DNA of 64,000 bases from Streptomonospora litoralis. Lineage in GTDB: Bacteria > Actinomycetota > Actinomycetes > Streptosporangiales > Streptosporangiaceae. Positions within the stretch are counted from its first letter, which is position 1, and each line of letters begins with the position of its first letter. Positions 35,353-44,762 of the stretch are shown here, one piece after another. Where the stretch lies: the NCBI RefSeq assembly GCF_004323735.1, contig NZ_CP036455.1, positions 4,273,101-4,337,100 of the forward strand, written 5' to 3'. The notes beneath the pieces were generated by a model that worked only from the letters and a program-made list of their open reading frames with translations, did not search any database and had not been told where the DNA came from. The position numbers and the translations under genes are program-made.

Positions 35353-35741
35353 CCGCCCCCCACGTCGCCCACGATGAACTCGAGGACGTCGAGCAGCACC
35401 GTGGCCAGCAGCGCGATGAGATAGCCCAAAGCGGCGCCCATCAACGACCGGCGGGCCTTGTCGGTCTCGCCGGGGTCGCCGCCGGCCAGCAGCCACCGCA
35501 GCCCGCCCACGGTCAGCAGCAGGGTGGCCAGCGCGGCCAGCAGCGCGATGATGACCTGGCGGATGCGCTGGACGACGTCGATGAGTTCCTGCGTGCCCTG
35601 GCCGCCGCCCTGGGCCAGCGCCGCCGACGCGCCGGGCACCGCCAGCAGGAGCCCGGCCGCAGCGGCCACGGCGGCGGTGCGCACCGCGAGGCGGCCATGG
35701 CCCCGAGCGCGGGACCTCGATGCAGATCGGGGGCGTGTCAC
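35349..35741 (-). CDS. Small secreted two-helix protein, VirB2/TrbC pilin-like
   Basis: 130 residues from GTG 35741, with GGAGG seven bases upstream. An Arg-rich N-terminus and hydrophobic stretch with an Ala-x-Ala end (LLLAVPGASAALAQ) form a signal peptide. Two further helices follow (VIIALLAALATLLLTVGGL and AALGYLIALLATVLLDVL). Length and topology match VirB2/TrbC-type pilins of type IV secretion. It is the first of the GTGA-overlapped chain into the TrbL-, PrgI- and VirB4-like genes. Confidence 0.78.
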   Translation of the reverse strand: MTRPRSASRSRARGHGRLAVRTAAVAAAAGLLLAVPGASAALAQGGGQGTQELIDVVQRIRQVIIALLAALATLLLTVGGLRWLLAGGDPGETDKARRSLMGAALGYLIALLATVLLDVLEFIVGDVGGG

Positions 35742-35945
35742 CTGTGCACCTCCTGTCGGAGACGGGGTGGAGTCCGGCGCCGCCCGGTGCGGGCCTCCTC
35801 CCTTCCACAAGGCGGCAACAGGCGGGCGGGTGCTGTCAGGGCGCGAGCAGCAACCCCCGCGGGCGGCGCCGAACTCACTCCGCAAAACTCGCCACGGGCC
35901 CCGGCGGAATCGACACCGCCGGAACCAGACGGGCGGCACCGGGAT

Positions 35946-36734
35946 TCAGCGCGACGGGACGGAACCACCCGCACCGGCGGTGGGGGCGCTCACGCGGGCG
36001 CCGATGGCGCCGGCCGCGATGGCCGCGGCCAAGCGGGCCTCGGCGCGGTGGCGGCGCTTGTGCACGGTCTTGTACCCCGCGCCCAGGTCGGCGGCCACCC
36101 GATGCAGGGTGGTGCGGGCCAGGCGGGTCTCGCCGATCAGCTGCGCTTCGCCCGCCGTGATCACCCCGCAGGCCACCGCATCGGCCAGCACGAGGTCGGG
36201 GTGGCCCCAGGGGGGCCGCGGCGCGGCCGACTCGTTGAGCTGCTCGGGCAGGCGGGGGTGGCGGTCCTCGCGGTGGCGGGCCCGCATCCCGGCGCGCTGG
36301 GCGCGGCACCGCAGCCGCCACACCAGCCGGGTCCACTCCAGGTTGACCGCGCCGACCGCGGTGACGAACCCGGCCAGGACTTCGGCTTCGACATCGGCGG
36401 CCGCGGCCGCATCCAGCCCGCGGGTGGCCCGCCGGGCCGCGGCGCGCAGCCCGGGCAGCGCCAGCCCGATCGCGGCCACCATCCACTGCTCTTCGTCCCG
36501 GGCGCGGGTGATGATCCGGCGCCAGGCCCGGTCGCGGTCGCGGTGGCTCGTCGAGGGTTCCAGTAGCCAGGTCCGGACCTGTTGGAGGTCCATGACCGCG
36601 GGGGGCACGGGTCCGCCCGCGTCCGGACCCTCGGACACGGCCTCCGGAGTGAGCCACAGGTCGTCGGCCAGGCGGGCGAAGGCGTGCTCGGCCGCGCGCA
36701 GCGGCGCGATTGTCGCGGCGGTGTCGGTGTCCAT
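35946..36734 (-). CDS. Helix-turn-helix protein of the conjugative element, sigma-like
   Basis: 262 residues from ATG 36734. The C-terminus has a sigma-region-4-like HTH: AVACGVITAGEAQLIGETRL, then VAADLGAGYKTVHKRRHRAE. The middle is helical and Arg/Ala-rich. Proteins of this kind recur beside actinobacterial type IV secretion operons and probably regulate transfer genes. It is on the same strand as the pilin-like gene, 204 bases upstream. The first ~70 residues have no recognisable domain. Confidence 0.65.
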   Translation of the reverse strand: MDTDTAATIAPLRAAEHAFARLADDLWLTPEAVSEGPDAGGPVPPAVMDLQQVRTWLLEPSTSHRDRDRAWRRIITRARDEEQWMVAAIGLALPGLRAAARRATRGLDAAAAADVEAEVLAGFVTAVGAVNLEWTRLVWRLRCRAQRAGMRARHREDRHPRLPEQLNESAAPRPPWGHPDLVLADAVACGVITAGEAQLIGETRLARTTLHRVAADLGAGYKTVHKRRHRAEARLAAAIAAGAIGARVSAPTAGAGGSVPSR

Positions 36735-36912
36735 GAGAACGGGGCCTCTCTCAGACGCGGCGTCGATTCCGCGCCCCACCACAACGAACCCGGTGGACAC
36801 ACCACCGACCATGCGACAACAGCCGACCGACACTGCGCCCACCGACCGTGGACACACCGGCGACACACCCGGCGTGAGACCAGATACGCCGAGGAGGCCG
36901 TCGGCGGATCAA

Positions 36913-37927
36913 ATGAAGACTACCCAGTCCTACCCTCGCGTGCAGCCCACCGTCGACGGCAACGGCACCGCCTCTAGGCCGGCGGCCTGCTACTGACCGA
37001 GTTTGTGCGCGCCACCGGCCTCGACACGGCGATTTGCGCCGCCCTGGCCCGCTGGCGCAAACCCACAGCCCTGTACGATCCCGCCAAGACCTGCACCGAT
37101 GTGGCCATCGCCCTCGCACTGAGCCGCGACTTCCTGGCCGATGCGGGCCTGCTGCGCGCCGAAACCCGCCCTGTACGGGCCCGTGGCCTCGGGAGCCACC
37201 GTCTCGCGCACCATCACCGCCCTGGCCGCGATCCGCGCCGACACCGTTGGCGGCACCACGCCTTCCTCGCCTGGCTCACCCGCTCGGGGCGGTGGCTGTC
37301 CTCTTCGGTGCCCGTGACCATCACCGCCGACATCCACACGGCCATCAGCCGCATCCCCGCCGCGGCCTGGAGCCCGGCCTACAACGCCGACGGACGCCCC
37401 CGCGAGGGCGCTTGGATCTGCGAGGTCACCCACATGGTCGACCTGAGCTCCTGACCGAAGGGGATGCGGCTGATCGTGCGCGCCCAGCGCACTCATCCCG
37501 GCGCACAGCCGCGCATCACCGACGCCGACGGCAACCGCATCACCTGCTTGGCCACCAACACCCCGACCGGCCAACTCGCCGATCTCGAACTGCGCCACCG
37601 CCGCCGCGCCCGCTGCGAGGACCGCATCCGCGCCGCCAAAGACGGGCGCACATAATCTGTCCTGCCCGGCTTCGCCGCCAACCGGATCTGGTTGGAGCTG
37701 GTCCTGCTGGCCCTGGACCTGACGGCCTGGGCCCAGATGCTCGGTTTGAGCGGGCTGAGGCCCGCCGGTGGGTCCCCAAGCGCCTGCGTTTTCGCCTGTT
37801 CAGCGCCACGGGGCGGCTGGTGGCCACCGGCCGCCGCAGGCTGTTGCGGTTCAACCGCACCTGGCCGTGGTCCGACGTGCTGACCGGCGCGATCCAGCGG
37901 CTGCTGCTCCTGCAAGCCCCGACCTGA
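36913..37927 (+). pseudogene. IS1380-family transposase, several frameshifts
   Basis: ATG 36913 starts MKTTQSYPRVQPTVDGNG, the typical IS1380 N-terminus. The protein then continues through different frames: LTEFVRATGLDTAICAALAR, TITADIHTAISRIP, MRLIVRAQRTHPGAQPRI, RRRARCEDRIRAAKDGRT, NRIWLELVLLALDLTAWAQM and KRLRFRLFSATGRLVATGRR, ending at 37927. At least four frame breaks are needed, so the gene is dead. Terminal inverted repeats were not identified. Confidence 0.88.
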
Positions 37928-38119
37928 GGCGGCGTGTACCGCATCGACGAAACGAAAGGTCCATCCTGGAGCCCGTGGACTCCGGCGCCCCACCCGAGCT
38001 CATCGGGCTGAACCCATACCCGGACGGGTCCTATCCCGCCCGCTGGTGGAGCACGGACCGGGTCGGTCATTTCGGCGGCGCAGCCTCATGAAAGATCCAT
38101 GGTAATAGGGGCTACGGAA

Positions 38120-38413
38120 CTCGGATAGGAACCCGCAACTCGGGTGCACAGCATCGGCGCCAGAGTGCGCTGGCCCCTCAATTAGCCTGCCCTCATCGAG
38201 GTATACCTCGACGGGACTATCCTCGCCGAGGACGTGGGCCTCAGCGAGCACTGTAACGTGCAGGGCGGCGCAGTCGGAAGCGGCGTAGACCGCCGCGCTC
38301 GCGATCCCGGCGTCCCGGCAGGAACGGGCGACATGCACTGCGCCCCGCCCGGCGTATGCCGCTTTGAACACCAGTGGCGGGCCGACCATCCCCACGGGCG
38401 AAGGCTCATGCAT
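38120..38413 (-). pseudogene. Biotin carboxylase N-terminal fragment
   Basis: On the minus strand about 98 codons read VFKAAYAGRGAVHVARSCRD, then AGIASAAVYAASDCAALHV and SGADAVHPSCGFLSE. This is the N-terminal domain of acetyl/propionyl-CoA carboxylase biotin-carboxylase subunits, where intact proteins have ANRGEIAVR and HPGYGFLSEN. Key residues have drifted and the rest of the gene is missing after 38120. It is a stray fragment carried on the element. Confidence 0.75.
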
Positions 38414-38480
38414 GTTAGAGGTCAGTGGGACGCAATCGAAGAATTTACACCACCGCAGAATTCGGATCCAAGAATAAAGC

Positions 38481-38684
38481 TTAGCCCAAAATCCAAAAGA
38501 CAAAATTACTGGAAACAAGGAGGGTAAGCATCAAGAGAATATTGAGATTCATCGAGTGCTTGGGCTCCTGCGCTTCCGACTTGGCCATCGCCCGACGATG
38601 GCCCTGCACGTATCGACTAATCTCAGCGGCAGCCCGTTTGTGGGCCTTGTTTCCGAGAATATTGCCAAGCAGACTGCCTGACAT
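38481..38684 (-). CDS. Possible small tail-anchored protein
   Basis: A 67-residue frame starting MSGSLLGNILGNKAHKRAAA and ending in a hydrophobic helix (ILLMLTLLVSSNFVFWILG). Its GC content is well below the neighbourhood. AGGA lies too close to the ATG to be a good ribosome site. It resembles the C-terminal anchor of a longer protein more than a free gene; no family is recognised. Confidence 0.3.
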   Translation of the reverse strand: MSGSLLGNILGNKAHKRAAAEISRYVQGHRRAMAKSEAQEPKHSMNLNILLMLTLLVSSNFVFWILG

Positions 38685-38741
38685 TCCTATGCAGATGTAT
38701 GAGTCCCCGCTCGAGCATTGCAACTCTAAAGGCGGTTCACG

Positions 38742-39053
38742 CTGAAACAGAACCCGCTCACCCGTTCCCACCTCGACGACTTCATCGCCTGCTACCGGCC
38801 AGGACAAGACCGTACGGCGCGGGTGGAGTCCGAGCGGTTCAAGCCGTTCAGCTACGAAGAGCTGGTCGCCCGCGACAAGGCCAACCTTGACATCACCTGG
38901 CTGCATGACCCCGGACTTGACGAGGTCGAGGACCTGGCACCGCCGGAGGTGATCGCAGCCGAGATCGTCGAGGACTTGCAGGCGGCCCTGGATGAGTTCG
39001 CCGCAATCGCCGAGTCACTCAATGGGCAGGACGCGGACACAACGGGCACCTGA
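38742..39053 (+). pseudogene. HsdM C-terminal fragment (type I restriction-modification)
   Basis: A 103-codon open stretch without its own start: LKQNPLTRSHLDDFIACYRP, then RFKPFSYEELVARDKANLDI, TWLHDPGLDEVEDLAPPEV and a helical acidic end. This is the C-terminus of type I DNA methyltransferase HsdM, including the FSYEELxxRDKxNLDI block. The catalytic NPPF domain and the HsdS/HsdR genes are absent. It indicates that the element once carried a restriction-modification system. Confidence 0.85.
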
Positions 39054-39322
39054 GCTCCGGTCTCTCTGTATGGCGGTTGGCTCCTGAATCGGAGAAGTCC
39101 GTCCTGCGGAGAGACACATAGGCGATTTCGGAAATGTTGTTGGGGCGTCCCCGCGTGCTCACCGTGCCACTTGGGATTCCGCTTCGCTTCATCAGGCCGC
39201 GGGCGAAATCGCCCGCGTGGGCGAAGGTTCTTTTCGTGATTGTGTTGCTGGCTGACCTGGAGTAACGCGTTCATGGTCCCGGTTGCGCCGCAGACGGCGG
39301 CGCCGGATCGGGAGGTGGACTC

Positions 39323-39784
39323 ATGGCGGCAACCACGACGGCGGCGGTTGGTGACACGGGCCCGTTGGGGCTGATGCGGCCGGTGCCGCGCGGGTCGGGG
39401 GCGCCCAGGCGGGCGTTCTGCGGGCAGCGGGCCGCTGAACGCCCTGCAGCCGCGACGGCGGCCGGGGGACGGGCAGGGCCCGGGGCGGTGCCCGCCGGTT
39501 GGACCGGGCCGCGGGTGGCGCCCGCGGGGCGGGCTCCGGCCGGGTGGGACGCGGCCTCGGCGGTCCGGGCGTTGTTCGGGGAGCTGCGGCGGCTGGGGAT
39601 GCGGCGGGTCTACGGCTCGGCGGATCCGAAGATGTCGGTGTTGTCGCTTCCTGGTGGGGTGACGGTGTGGGCGGTGGCCGGAGCCTTCACCTGGCGCGAC
39701 GCGGACGGGCGGGCGGTGTGGTGGTCAGGTGAGGACGCCGTGGGTGCGGCTCGGCGGCTGGCGGCGGAGGTGCAGCGGCGGTAG
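39323..39784 (+). CDS. Hypothetical protein of the element
   Basis: 153 residues with GGGAGG ahead of the ATG. The first 70 residues are Ala/Gly/Pro/Arg-rich and probably disordered. Residues ~75-150 look like a small alpha/beta domain (AVRALFGELRRLGMRRVYGS, then VTVWAVAGAFTWRD). Proteins with this C-terminal pattern occur on actinobacterial integrative elements. No function is known to me. Confidence 0.6.
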   Translation: MAATTTAAVGDTGPLGLMRPVPRGSGAPRRAFCGQRAAERPAAATAAGGRAGPGAVPAGWTGPRVAPAGRAPAGWDAASAVRALFGELRRLGMRRVYGSADPKMSVLSLPGGVTVWAVAGAFTWRDADGRAVWWSGEDAVGAARRLAAEVQRR

Positions 39785-39972
39785 ACCCGCCCGATAGCCG
39801 AGAGCCCCTGACCGTGCAGGTTCAGGGGCTCGGTTGTGTTGGAGGGCGGAGGTTCGCCATACCGATTTCCGGCGGGCTATGGGCGAGGTGCTCACCGACG
39901 GGCGGCTCCAGGGGCGGGGGCGCGCACCCGATGGGGACGGGCCCCCTCCAGTACCCGGACGGTAGGGGCGTG

Positions 39973-40854
39973 TCAGGGAATGTGGGCGAGGTCGTCCAGG
40001 AGGGTCTCGGCGGCTGCGGCGGCCGCGCCGGTCGCGGGCAGTTCGCGTCCGAGGCGCCGGGTGGCGCGGGCGATGTTGGCGCACAGCAGCAGGCGGCACA
40101 ACCTCCCACTGCGGGTAGACAACGGCCCGGCGAACCGGCGCAGGACCTCGTCCGCGACATGGGGCACCCGTAGCGAGGCCGACCACAGGCAGGCGGCGTC
40201 CCACCCGGTCGGGGCCATGCCCCAGCTCTCCCAGTCCAGCAGCATCAGCTCGGGGCCGGTGAGGTTCGCGTACCCCAGGTCGCCGTGGGCGCAGGCCCAT
40301 TCGCCGTCGGGGATGCGGGTGTCGATGCTCGGGCCGTAGATCTCGTGGATGCGGCGTGTGAGGTGGGCGGGTTCCAGGGCGGTGCGGTCGGTGGTGTGGG
40401 CCGCCAGCGTCTCCAGCGCGGTCGCCAGACCGTGCCACCACCCCGGGTCCAGGTGGGGGTCGATGGTGATCTCGCCGGTGGTCGAGAGGGCGAGGGCGGG
40501 GGCCAGGGTGGTCTCCTCGGCCCGCCACACCACCTGACGGTCGGTGTCGGACCAGGTGGCGGCGGCGATCCAGCCGGGGCGCGGAACGCGGTCGCTGATC
40601 GCCGCCGCCGCTGCCTCGGTTCCGATCCAGGCGGAGGGGTCGAGGCGGGTGCTGTGCCGCCAGGACAGGCGCACCCAGGTGCCGGCGTCGGTGCGGAAGC
40701 CCGCGGTGCCGTTGGCCCGGCCGTAGTGGGCGGCGGCCCCACCCAGGTCGCGGCCCAGGCGGGTGCGGGCCTGGTGCAGCACGTCGTCGAGGTCCACGGC
40801 CGAGAGGTCGTCCAACCCGCGTGGCGGGGTGCTGGTGTCCTGCGAAGGCGGCAT
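39973..40854 (-). CDS. Aminoglycoside phosphotransferase-fold kinase
   Basis: 293 residues. The ATG at 40854 shares a base with the upstream TAA (TAATG), so it is translationally coupled to the aldo-keto reductase. The catalytic loop is HGDLGYANL (His190-Gly-Asp192...Asn197) and the metal motif is LLDWESWG (Asp207). The fold covers APH, choline and homoserine kinases. In this operon of small peptide, JmjC oxygenase and aldo-keto reductase it more likely phosphorylates the cassette's own product, or confers self-protection, than acts on an aminoglycoside. The substrate is not deducible. Confidence 0.82.
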   Translation of the reverse strand: MPPSQDTSTPPRGLDDLSAVDLDDVLHQARTRLGRDLGGAAAHYGRANGTAGFRTDAGTWVRLSWRHSTRLDPSAWIGTEAAAAAISDRVPRPGWIAAATWSDTDRQVVWRAEETTLAPALALSTTGEITIDPHLDPGWWHGLATALETLAAHTTDRTALEPAHLTRRIHEIYGPSIDTRIPDGEWACAHGDLGYANLTGPELMLLDWESWGMAPTGWDAACLWSASLRVPHVADEVLRRFAGPLSTRSGRLCRLLLCANIARATRRLGRELPATGAAAAAAETLLDDLAHIP

Positions 40855-41672
40855 TAGGCGGTACTGATCCTTTCGGCTCGGCGGCGCAGGAGGCCGCGGT
40901 ATTTCTCGATCGCTTCGGGACAAAGGCTCAGGCCCTCAGCGTGCACGATCTCGGACAGATGCGCGGCCGAACTCGTGCCGACGCAGAGCCGTTCCACCGC
41001 TGCGGGTAGAGCGAAGGCCGCCGCCGCCACCCGTTGAAGGGGTGTCGCCTGCTGCTGGGGTGGCACGAGGAGCGAGGTGTCGATCGTGGACCAGAGCGGA
41101 TCGGCGGCGCTGCCGCCGAAGGGCGCCATGCCCCACACCTGGCGGGCGCCCGTGCGGGAGGCGAGGGTTTCGGCGGCCTCCAGCACCGGGGCGGGTGCAC
41201 TGAGGCCGGCGCGTACGAGCACCGTATCCGGGCGGGGGATGTCCGAGTCGTCGATCGCCAGTTTGTGCGGGCTCCAGGAGGAGATTCCCCAGGCGCGGCA
41301 GTATCCGGCGTCGGTCATCTCCGCCAGCGTCTGGCAGGCCCGCCCGAGTCCCGTCGCCGAGGTTTCGGGGTTGTGCAGCAGCACCGTGTCCGGGAGGCGG
41401 CCGAAGTCCTCGGGGATCTGCTGGATGGCTGCCTTGAGCGAGGCGGGCGCCAAGCGGTGGCCCTCGGGGAAGAAGCCGACCTTGGTGCTGATCTCGAAGG
41501 AGCCGATGAGGTCGCCTGCCGCGTGTGCCAGGCTCCGATGCGCGGTGTGCTGCTGGTAGTTGGCGGCGGTGTCCAGCTTGTTCACACCGAGGTCGAGGGC
41601 GGATTCGAGTAGATCGCGTCGGGGACCAGTCCGGTATAGCCCGAGGACAGTCCTTCGTTCAGGGGAGCGCAT
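40854..41672 (-). CDS. Aldo-keto reductase
   Basis: 272 residues. The catalytic tetrad is visible: Asp34 and Tyr39 (NKLDTAANY), Lys64 (ISTKVGF) and His100 (LLHNPE). The TIM barrel continues through TLAEMTDAGYCRAWGISSWS to IVHAEGLSLCPEAIEKYRGL. The N-terminus is short (GLYRTG takes the place of the usual LGLG start). The gene overlaps the upstream JmjC gene by 91 bases, an unusually long overlap that binds the two tightly. Probable role: NAD(P)H-dependent reduction of a carbonyl in the cassette's pathway. Confidence 0.85.
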   Translation of the reverse strand: MRSPERRTVLGLYRTGPRRDLLESALDLGVNKLDTAANYQQHTAHRSLAHAAGDLIGSFEISTKVGFFPEGHRLAPASLKAAIQQIPEDFGRLPDTVLLHNPETSATGLGRACQTLAEMTDAGYCRAWGISSWSPHKLAIDDSDIPRPDTVLVRAGLSAPAPVLEAAETLASRTGARQVWGMAPFGGSAADPLWSTIDTSLLVPPQQQATPLQRVAAAAFALPAAVERLCVGTSSAAHLSEIVHAEGLSLCPEAIEKYRGLLRRRAERISTA

Positions 41673-42802
41673 AGGCCTTCCTCGATCAAATGTGCGGCCA
41701 CGGTCGTGAGGGCCTCGTCTTGGCCGTGGATGCGGACCGAGTGTCCCGACAGCAGGGGGCGCAGTGCCGGTTCGGCGCGGGGGTGGAAGGTGAGCCGCTT
41801 GCCGCCGCAGATGACCTGCACGGCGTCGTCATCCACGGTGATCCGGGGCGGAAACTCGGTGATGGCGACCACGTCCGTCGGCACCGACGCCCCCAGCGCA
41901 GTGATCAGGGGCGTGTGGCGAGCCGGTGGGGTCTCCGCGCGGACCTGGTCGAGATACCGTGCGGGCGGATTGGCGTGTGCCGCCTCCGCGAGCTTGGCCA
42001 CGAGCCGTTCATCATCGCGCGGGCCCCGAGCGCTCTCCAGGTCGTGGCGGAACTCGGTGTCGCCGCGGACGGCGTCGGCCAGGAAGCCTGCCCACGTGAC
42101 ACCGGTGCGCTTGGTGAAGCCGAACGTGGCGTGCAGGGAGTGGCCGGTGCTTCCGGAGTCGACGCGGATCGCGGTGTGCCACCATCCGCGCGGGATGTGC
42201 ATCACGTCCCCGGCGGACATGCATCCTTCCCACACGATGTCTTCAGGCACGTCGACGTTGGGCTCGGCGTCGCGGTACATCGGGGCCGGGCGTGAGGGGC
42301 CGCGGACCTGCCAGTGCTTTTCTCCGGAGAGTTGCACGACGATGACATCGTGGTCGTCCCAATGCAGGTCGAAGCCCGGGGTATCGCCCACGGCCAGATA
42401 GCAGTTCACCGAGACCAGTTCCCCCGACCACCATCCCAGCGCTCGGCAGGCGACTTCCATGGTCGGGTCGAAGGTGTCGACCCCGTCCAGTACAACGGTG
42501 CCGCCGGCATCCAGGACGGCGCCCAGCGCTGCCATGTTCGCCTGCTGGACCGCCTGTTTGCGTCGACTGACGGCGGTGGTGAGATATCGGGACGGGTGCA
42601 GTTCCTGGCCGCCGGAGTAGCAGCGGAGCTGCGGGTTGTACAGGTAGCGGCGCTGGATCGTCTCCAGCAGCCGGTAGGGAGTCATCAACCGGGTGAGCAG
42701 TTCGGACTCGGCCAGGGTTCCGCGGGCGAACTCCACGCCCACGGAACCCGGCCCGTCCCAGCCGAACGCTTTTTCAAGGGCGGTGACGAGCCGGTGTTCC
42801 AT
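41582..42802 (-). CDS. JmjC/cupin-4 2-oxoglutarate- and Fe(II)-dependent oxygenase
   Basis: 406 residues; GGAGTAG precedes ATG 42802. The JmjC core has the HxD metal motif His147-Trp-Asp149 (LHWDDHDVIVVQLSGEKHW), Lys163 for 2-oxoglutarate and the distal His in PRGWWHTA (His209). The C-terminal winged-helix-like region (~270-400) is like that of ribosomal-protein arginine hydroxylases of the YcfD/NO66 group, which act on peptide chains. It is encoded eight bases after a 55-residue peptide gene, which makes that peptide its most natural substrate. A free amino acid substrate is the alternative. Confidence 0.85.
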   Translation of the reverse strand: MEHRLVTALEKAFGWDGPGSVGVEFARGTLAESELLTRLMTPYRLLETIQRRYLYNPQLRCYSGGQELHPSRYLTTAVSRRKQAVQQANMAALGAVLDAGGTVVLDGVDTFDPTMEVACRALGWWSGELVSVNCYLAVGDTPGFDLHWDDHDVIVVQLSGEKHWQVRGPSRPAPMYRDAEPNVDVPEDIVWEGCMSAGDVMHIPRGWWHTAIRVDSGSTGHSLHATFGFTKRTGVTWAGFLADAVRGDTEFRHDLESARGPRDDERLVAKLAEAAHANPPARYLDQVRAETPPARHTPLITALGASVPTDVVAITEFPPRITVDDDAVQVICGGKRLTFHPRAEPALRPLLSGHSVRIHGQDEALTTVAAHLIEEGLCAPLNEGLSSGYTGLVPDAIYSNPPSTSV

Positions 42803-42810
42803 GGCTACTC

Positions 42811-42978
42811 CTACTCCCGGGGAAGGTTCAGGTCGCGGTTCTCGCCGTCATCGCCGGCCGAGGTGCCCGTGGGGTCGGAGTGCTCCGCGCCGACACGGTC
42901 ATGGGCAGCGCCGACTTCCTCGACCATGAGCAGGAGGCCGTCCTCGGGTGGCGTGGGATTGGATACGGATTCGCTCAT
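42811..42978 (-). CDS. 55-residue peptide, candidate RiPP precursor of the JmjC cassette
   Basis: ATG 42978 has GAGAGGAA upstream, and the stop lies eight bases before the JmjC start. The peptide begins MSESVSNPTPPEDGLLLMVE, has a hydrophobic LLLMV block inside an acidic leader-like half, and ends in a hydrophilic Asp/Gly/Asn-rich half (TGTSAGDDGENRDLNLPRE). It has no Cys, signal peptide or membrane segment. Arg, Asn, Asp and His in the C-terminal half are the side chains JmjC enzymes usually hydroxylate. It is too short for standard ORF cut-offs. It could instead be a small accessory protein. Confidence 0.7.
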   Translation of the reverse strand: MSESVSNPTPPEDGLLLMVEEVGAAHDRVGAEHSDPTGTSAGDDGENRDLNLPRE

Positions 42979-43144
42979 GCGGTGTTCCTCTCTTCTCTTT
43001 CGCAGTCCCGCCTGCCATCAGCGCAGGTGTGGGTACGGCGGGTGGAAGCGGGACCGGCCGGTAATCGTCTACGGCGGATCCGTAGAACATGCGCCCGGCG
43101 TGAACTGCGGATTTTCTGATGATCTGGGCTAACGCGTGTCATGT

Positions 43145-43160
43145 GCCCGGATATCCGGGC
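43145..43160. promoter_or_regulatory. 16-bp perfect palindrome in a divergent promoter
   Basis: GCCCGGATATCCGGGC is a perfect palindrome located between the divergent peptide/JmjC operon (start 42978) and the TPR regulator (start 43303). It is the best operator candidate in the 324-base gap, presumably for the adjacent regulator. Confidence 0.5.
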
Positions 43161-43302
43161 GTGGTTCACCGGCCTCCTTCCGGGAATGGGCATCGGTGAT
43201 TGGGTCGACACTGAGTGAACCGCGCAGAGAACCGGTTGGGTATCCCCGAACGGCCGGGGATGCCGTCAAACCCGTCGAAGATCGGTGGAACGGGGGCGCA
43301 AC

Positions 43303-44690
43303 ATGGCGCGCGAGCGGAACGAGAAACTTGCCGCTGTCATCGCGGAAACCGGATGGTCCCAACCGAAAGTCGCGGCGGCCGTCGTCCGTGTCGCCTCCGA
43401 GACCGGCGCGGAAGAGCTCCGGTCCGTCACGCGCTCGCATGTCGCAATGTGGATCGCAGGTACGCATCCCTCCGGGAGGGCGCCCCGCATCTTGTGCGAG
43501 GCGCTGTCCCGCCGACTTCAACGCCCTGTCACGCCCGCCGAGATCGGACTGGACTCGCTGGACACCCCCGGTACCGGCGCTTGCGAATGGCATACCGATA
43601 CGCTGACCGCGCTGGTAGAACTCGGGAGCGCGAACGTGGATGTGGATCGCCGTCGGCTGCTTGCCGGAGCCGCGTACTCGGTGGGCGGCCTGGTGCTTCC
43701 GCGGCAGCGGTGGTGGGACCAAGCCCCGGCACAAGCTCGTTCCCGAGCCCCGCGGACCGGCCGACGGGTGGGAGCAGCGGCGGCCGACGCTGTCCGCGAA
43801 GTGACCGAGTTCTTCTCCCGACGGGACCAGCGTCAGGGCGGCGTGGACGGCCGGACGGCGCTGCACCAGTACATCTACGACGATGTCGCCTCCTACCTGG
43901 GCGGCACCTTCTCCAGCGAGGACGCGCGAAGCGGCTTCTTCGCGGCCGCTGGGGAAGCGGTTTACCTCGCGGGCTGGATGTCCTTCGACGCCTCCCTGCA
44001 CGAAGAGGCGCGCCGGTACTTCACCCTCGCGGCCAAATTGGCGGCCGAAGCCGGTGACGCCCCCTGGCCGGCCATGTGCTGCGCGCCATGGCCCACCAAG
44101 CCGCCGATCTCGCATACCCCCAGCAGGCGGTCGAACTCGCCGGAGCGTCCGTCGAAGGCCGGCGCTACACCCGCGCATCCCAGCGCGAACGCGCGCTACT
44201 CGGAGTCGTCCGGGCCCGGAGCCTGGCGACCCACGGGCGAGGGCGAGAGGCGAGGAAAGCCCTCCTGCGCGCCGAGGACGACTTGGGCGCTGCGAAGCCA
44301 GGCGACGACGAACCGAGCCGCGTCTGGTTCTTCTCCGAAGCCGCCCTCGCCCATGAGACCGCACGAACGCTATGGGCTCTCGGCGAACTCAACGGAGCCG
44401 AATCCGAGTTCCAACGCAGCGTCCGCACAAGAAAAGCGGACACGTTCAGCCGGACCCACGCCGTGACCTTGGGCTACCTCGGTGCCCTGGAGGCACAGCA
44501 AGGCAGCGTGGAAGCCGCCTGCCACGTTTGGCACCAGGCACTGGACGTCATGCAGGACGTCCAGTCGGGCCGCGCCCGAGAGACCGTGGTCACCATGCGG
44601 CGGATGCTCTCGCCCTACCGCAAACGCGGTATCGGGGCGGTCGCCGATCTCGACGAGCGGGCCCGCCACGTGCTCGGGCGAGTAACCTGA
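43303..44690 (+). pseudogene. XRE/TPR-type transcriptional regulator with a single-base frameshift
   Basis: The first frame (MARERNEKLAAVIAETGWSQ...) encodes an HTH, a linker with a twin-hydrophobic block (RRRLLAGAAYSVGGLVLP) and the first TPR-like helices (RRYFTLAAKLAAEAGDAP). Near 44058-44063 it breaks. The second frame continues exactly where homologues would (HVLRAMAHQAADLAYPQQAV) through TPR helices to 44690. Adding one C to the C-run restores a protein of about 460 residues. Either the gene is freshly inactivated or this is a sequencing error. Its position opposite the JmjC operon suggests it controlled that operon. Confidence 0.8.
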
Positions 44691-44762
44691 CCGGGCGACG
44701 CCCACGGGGTACCGGGCCCACGGGGCCGTTCATGCCCTGCGATCGGACTTGAGGAGATGCGC

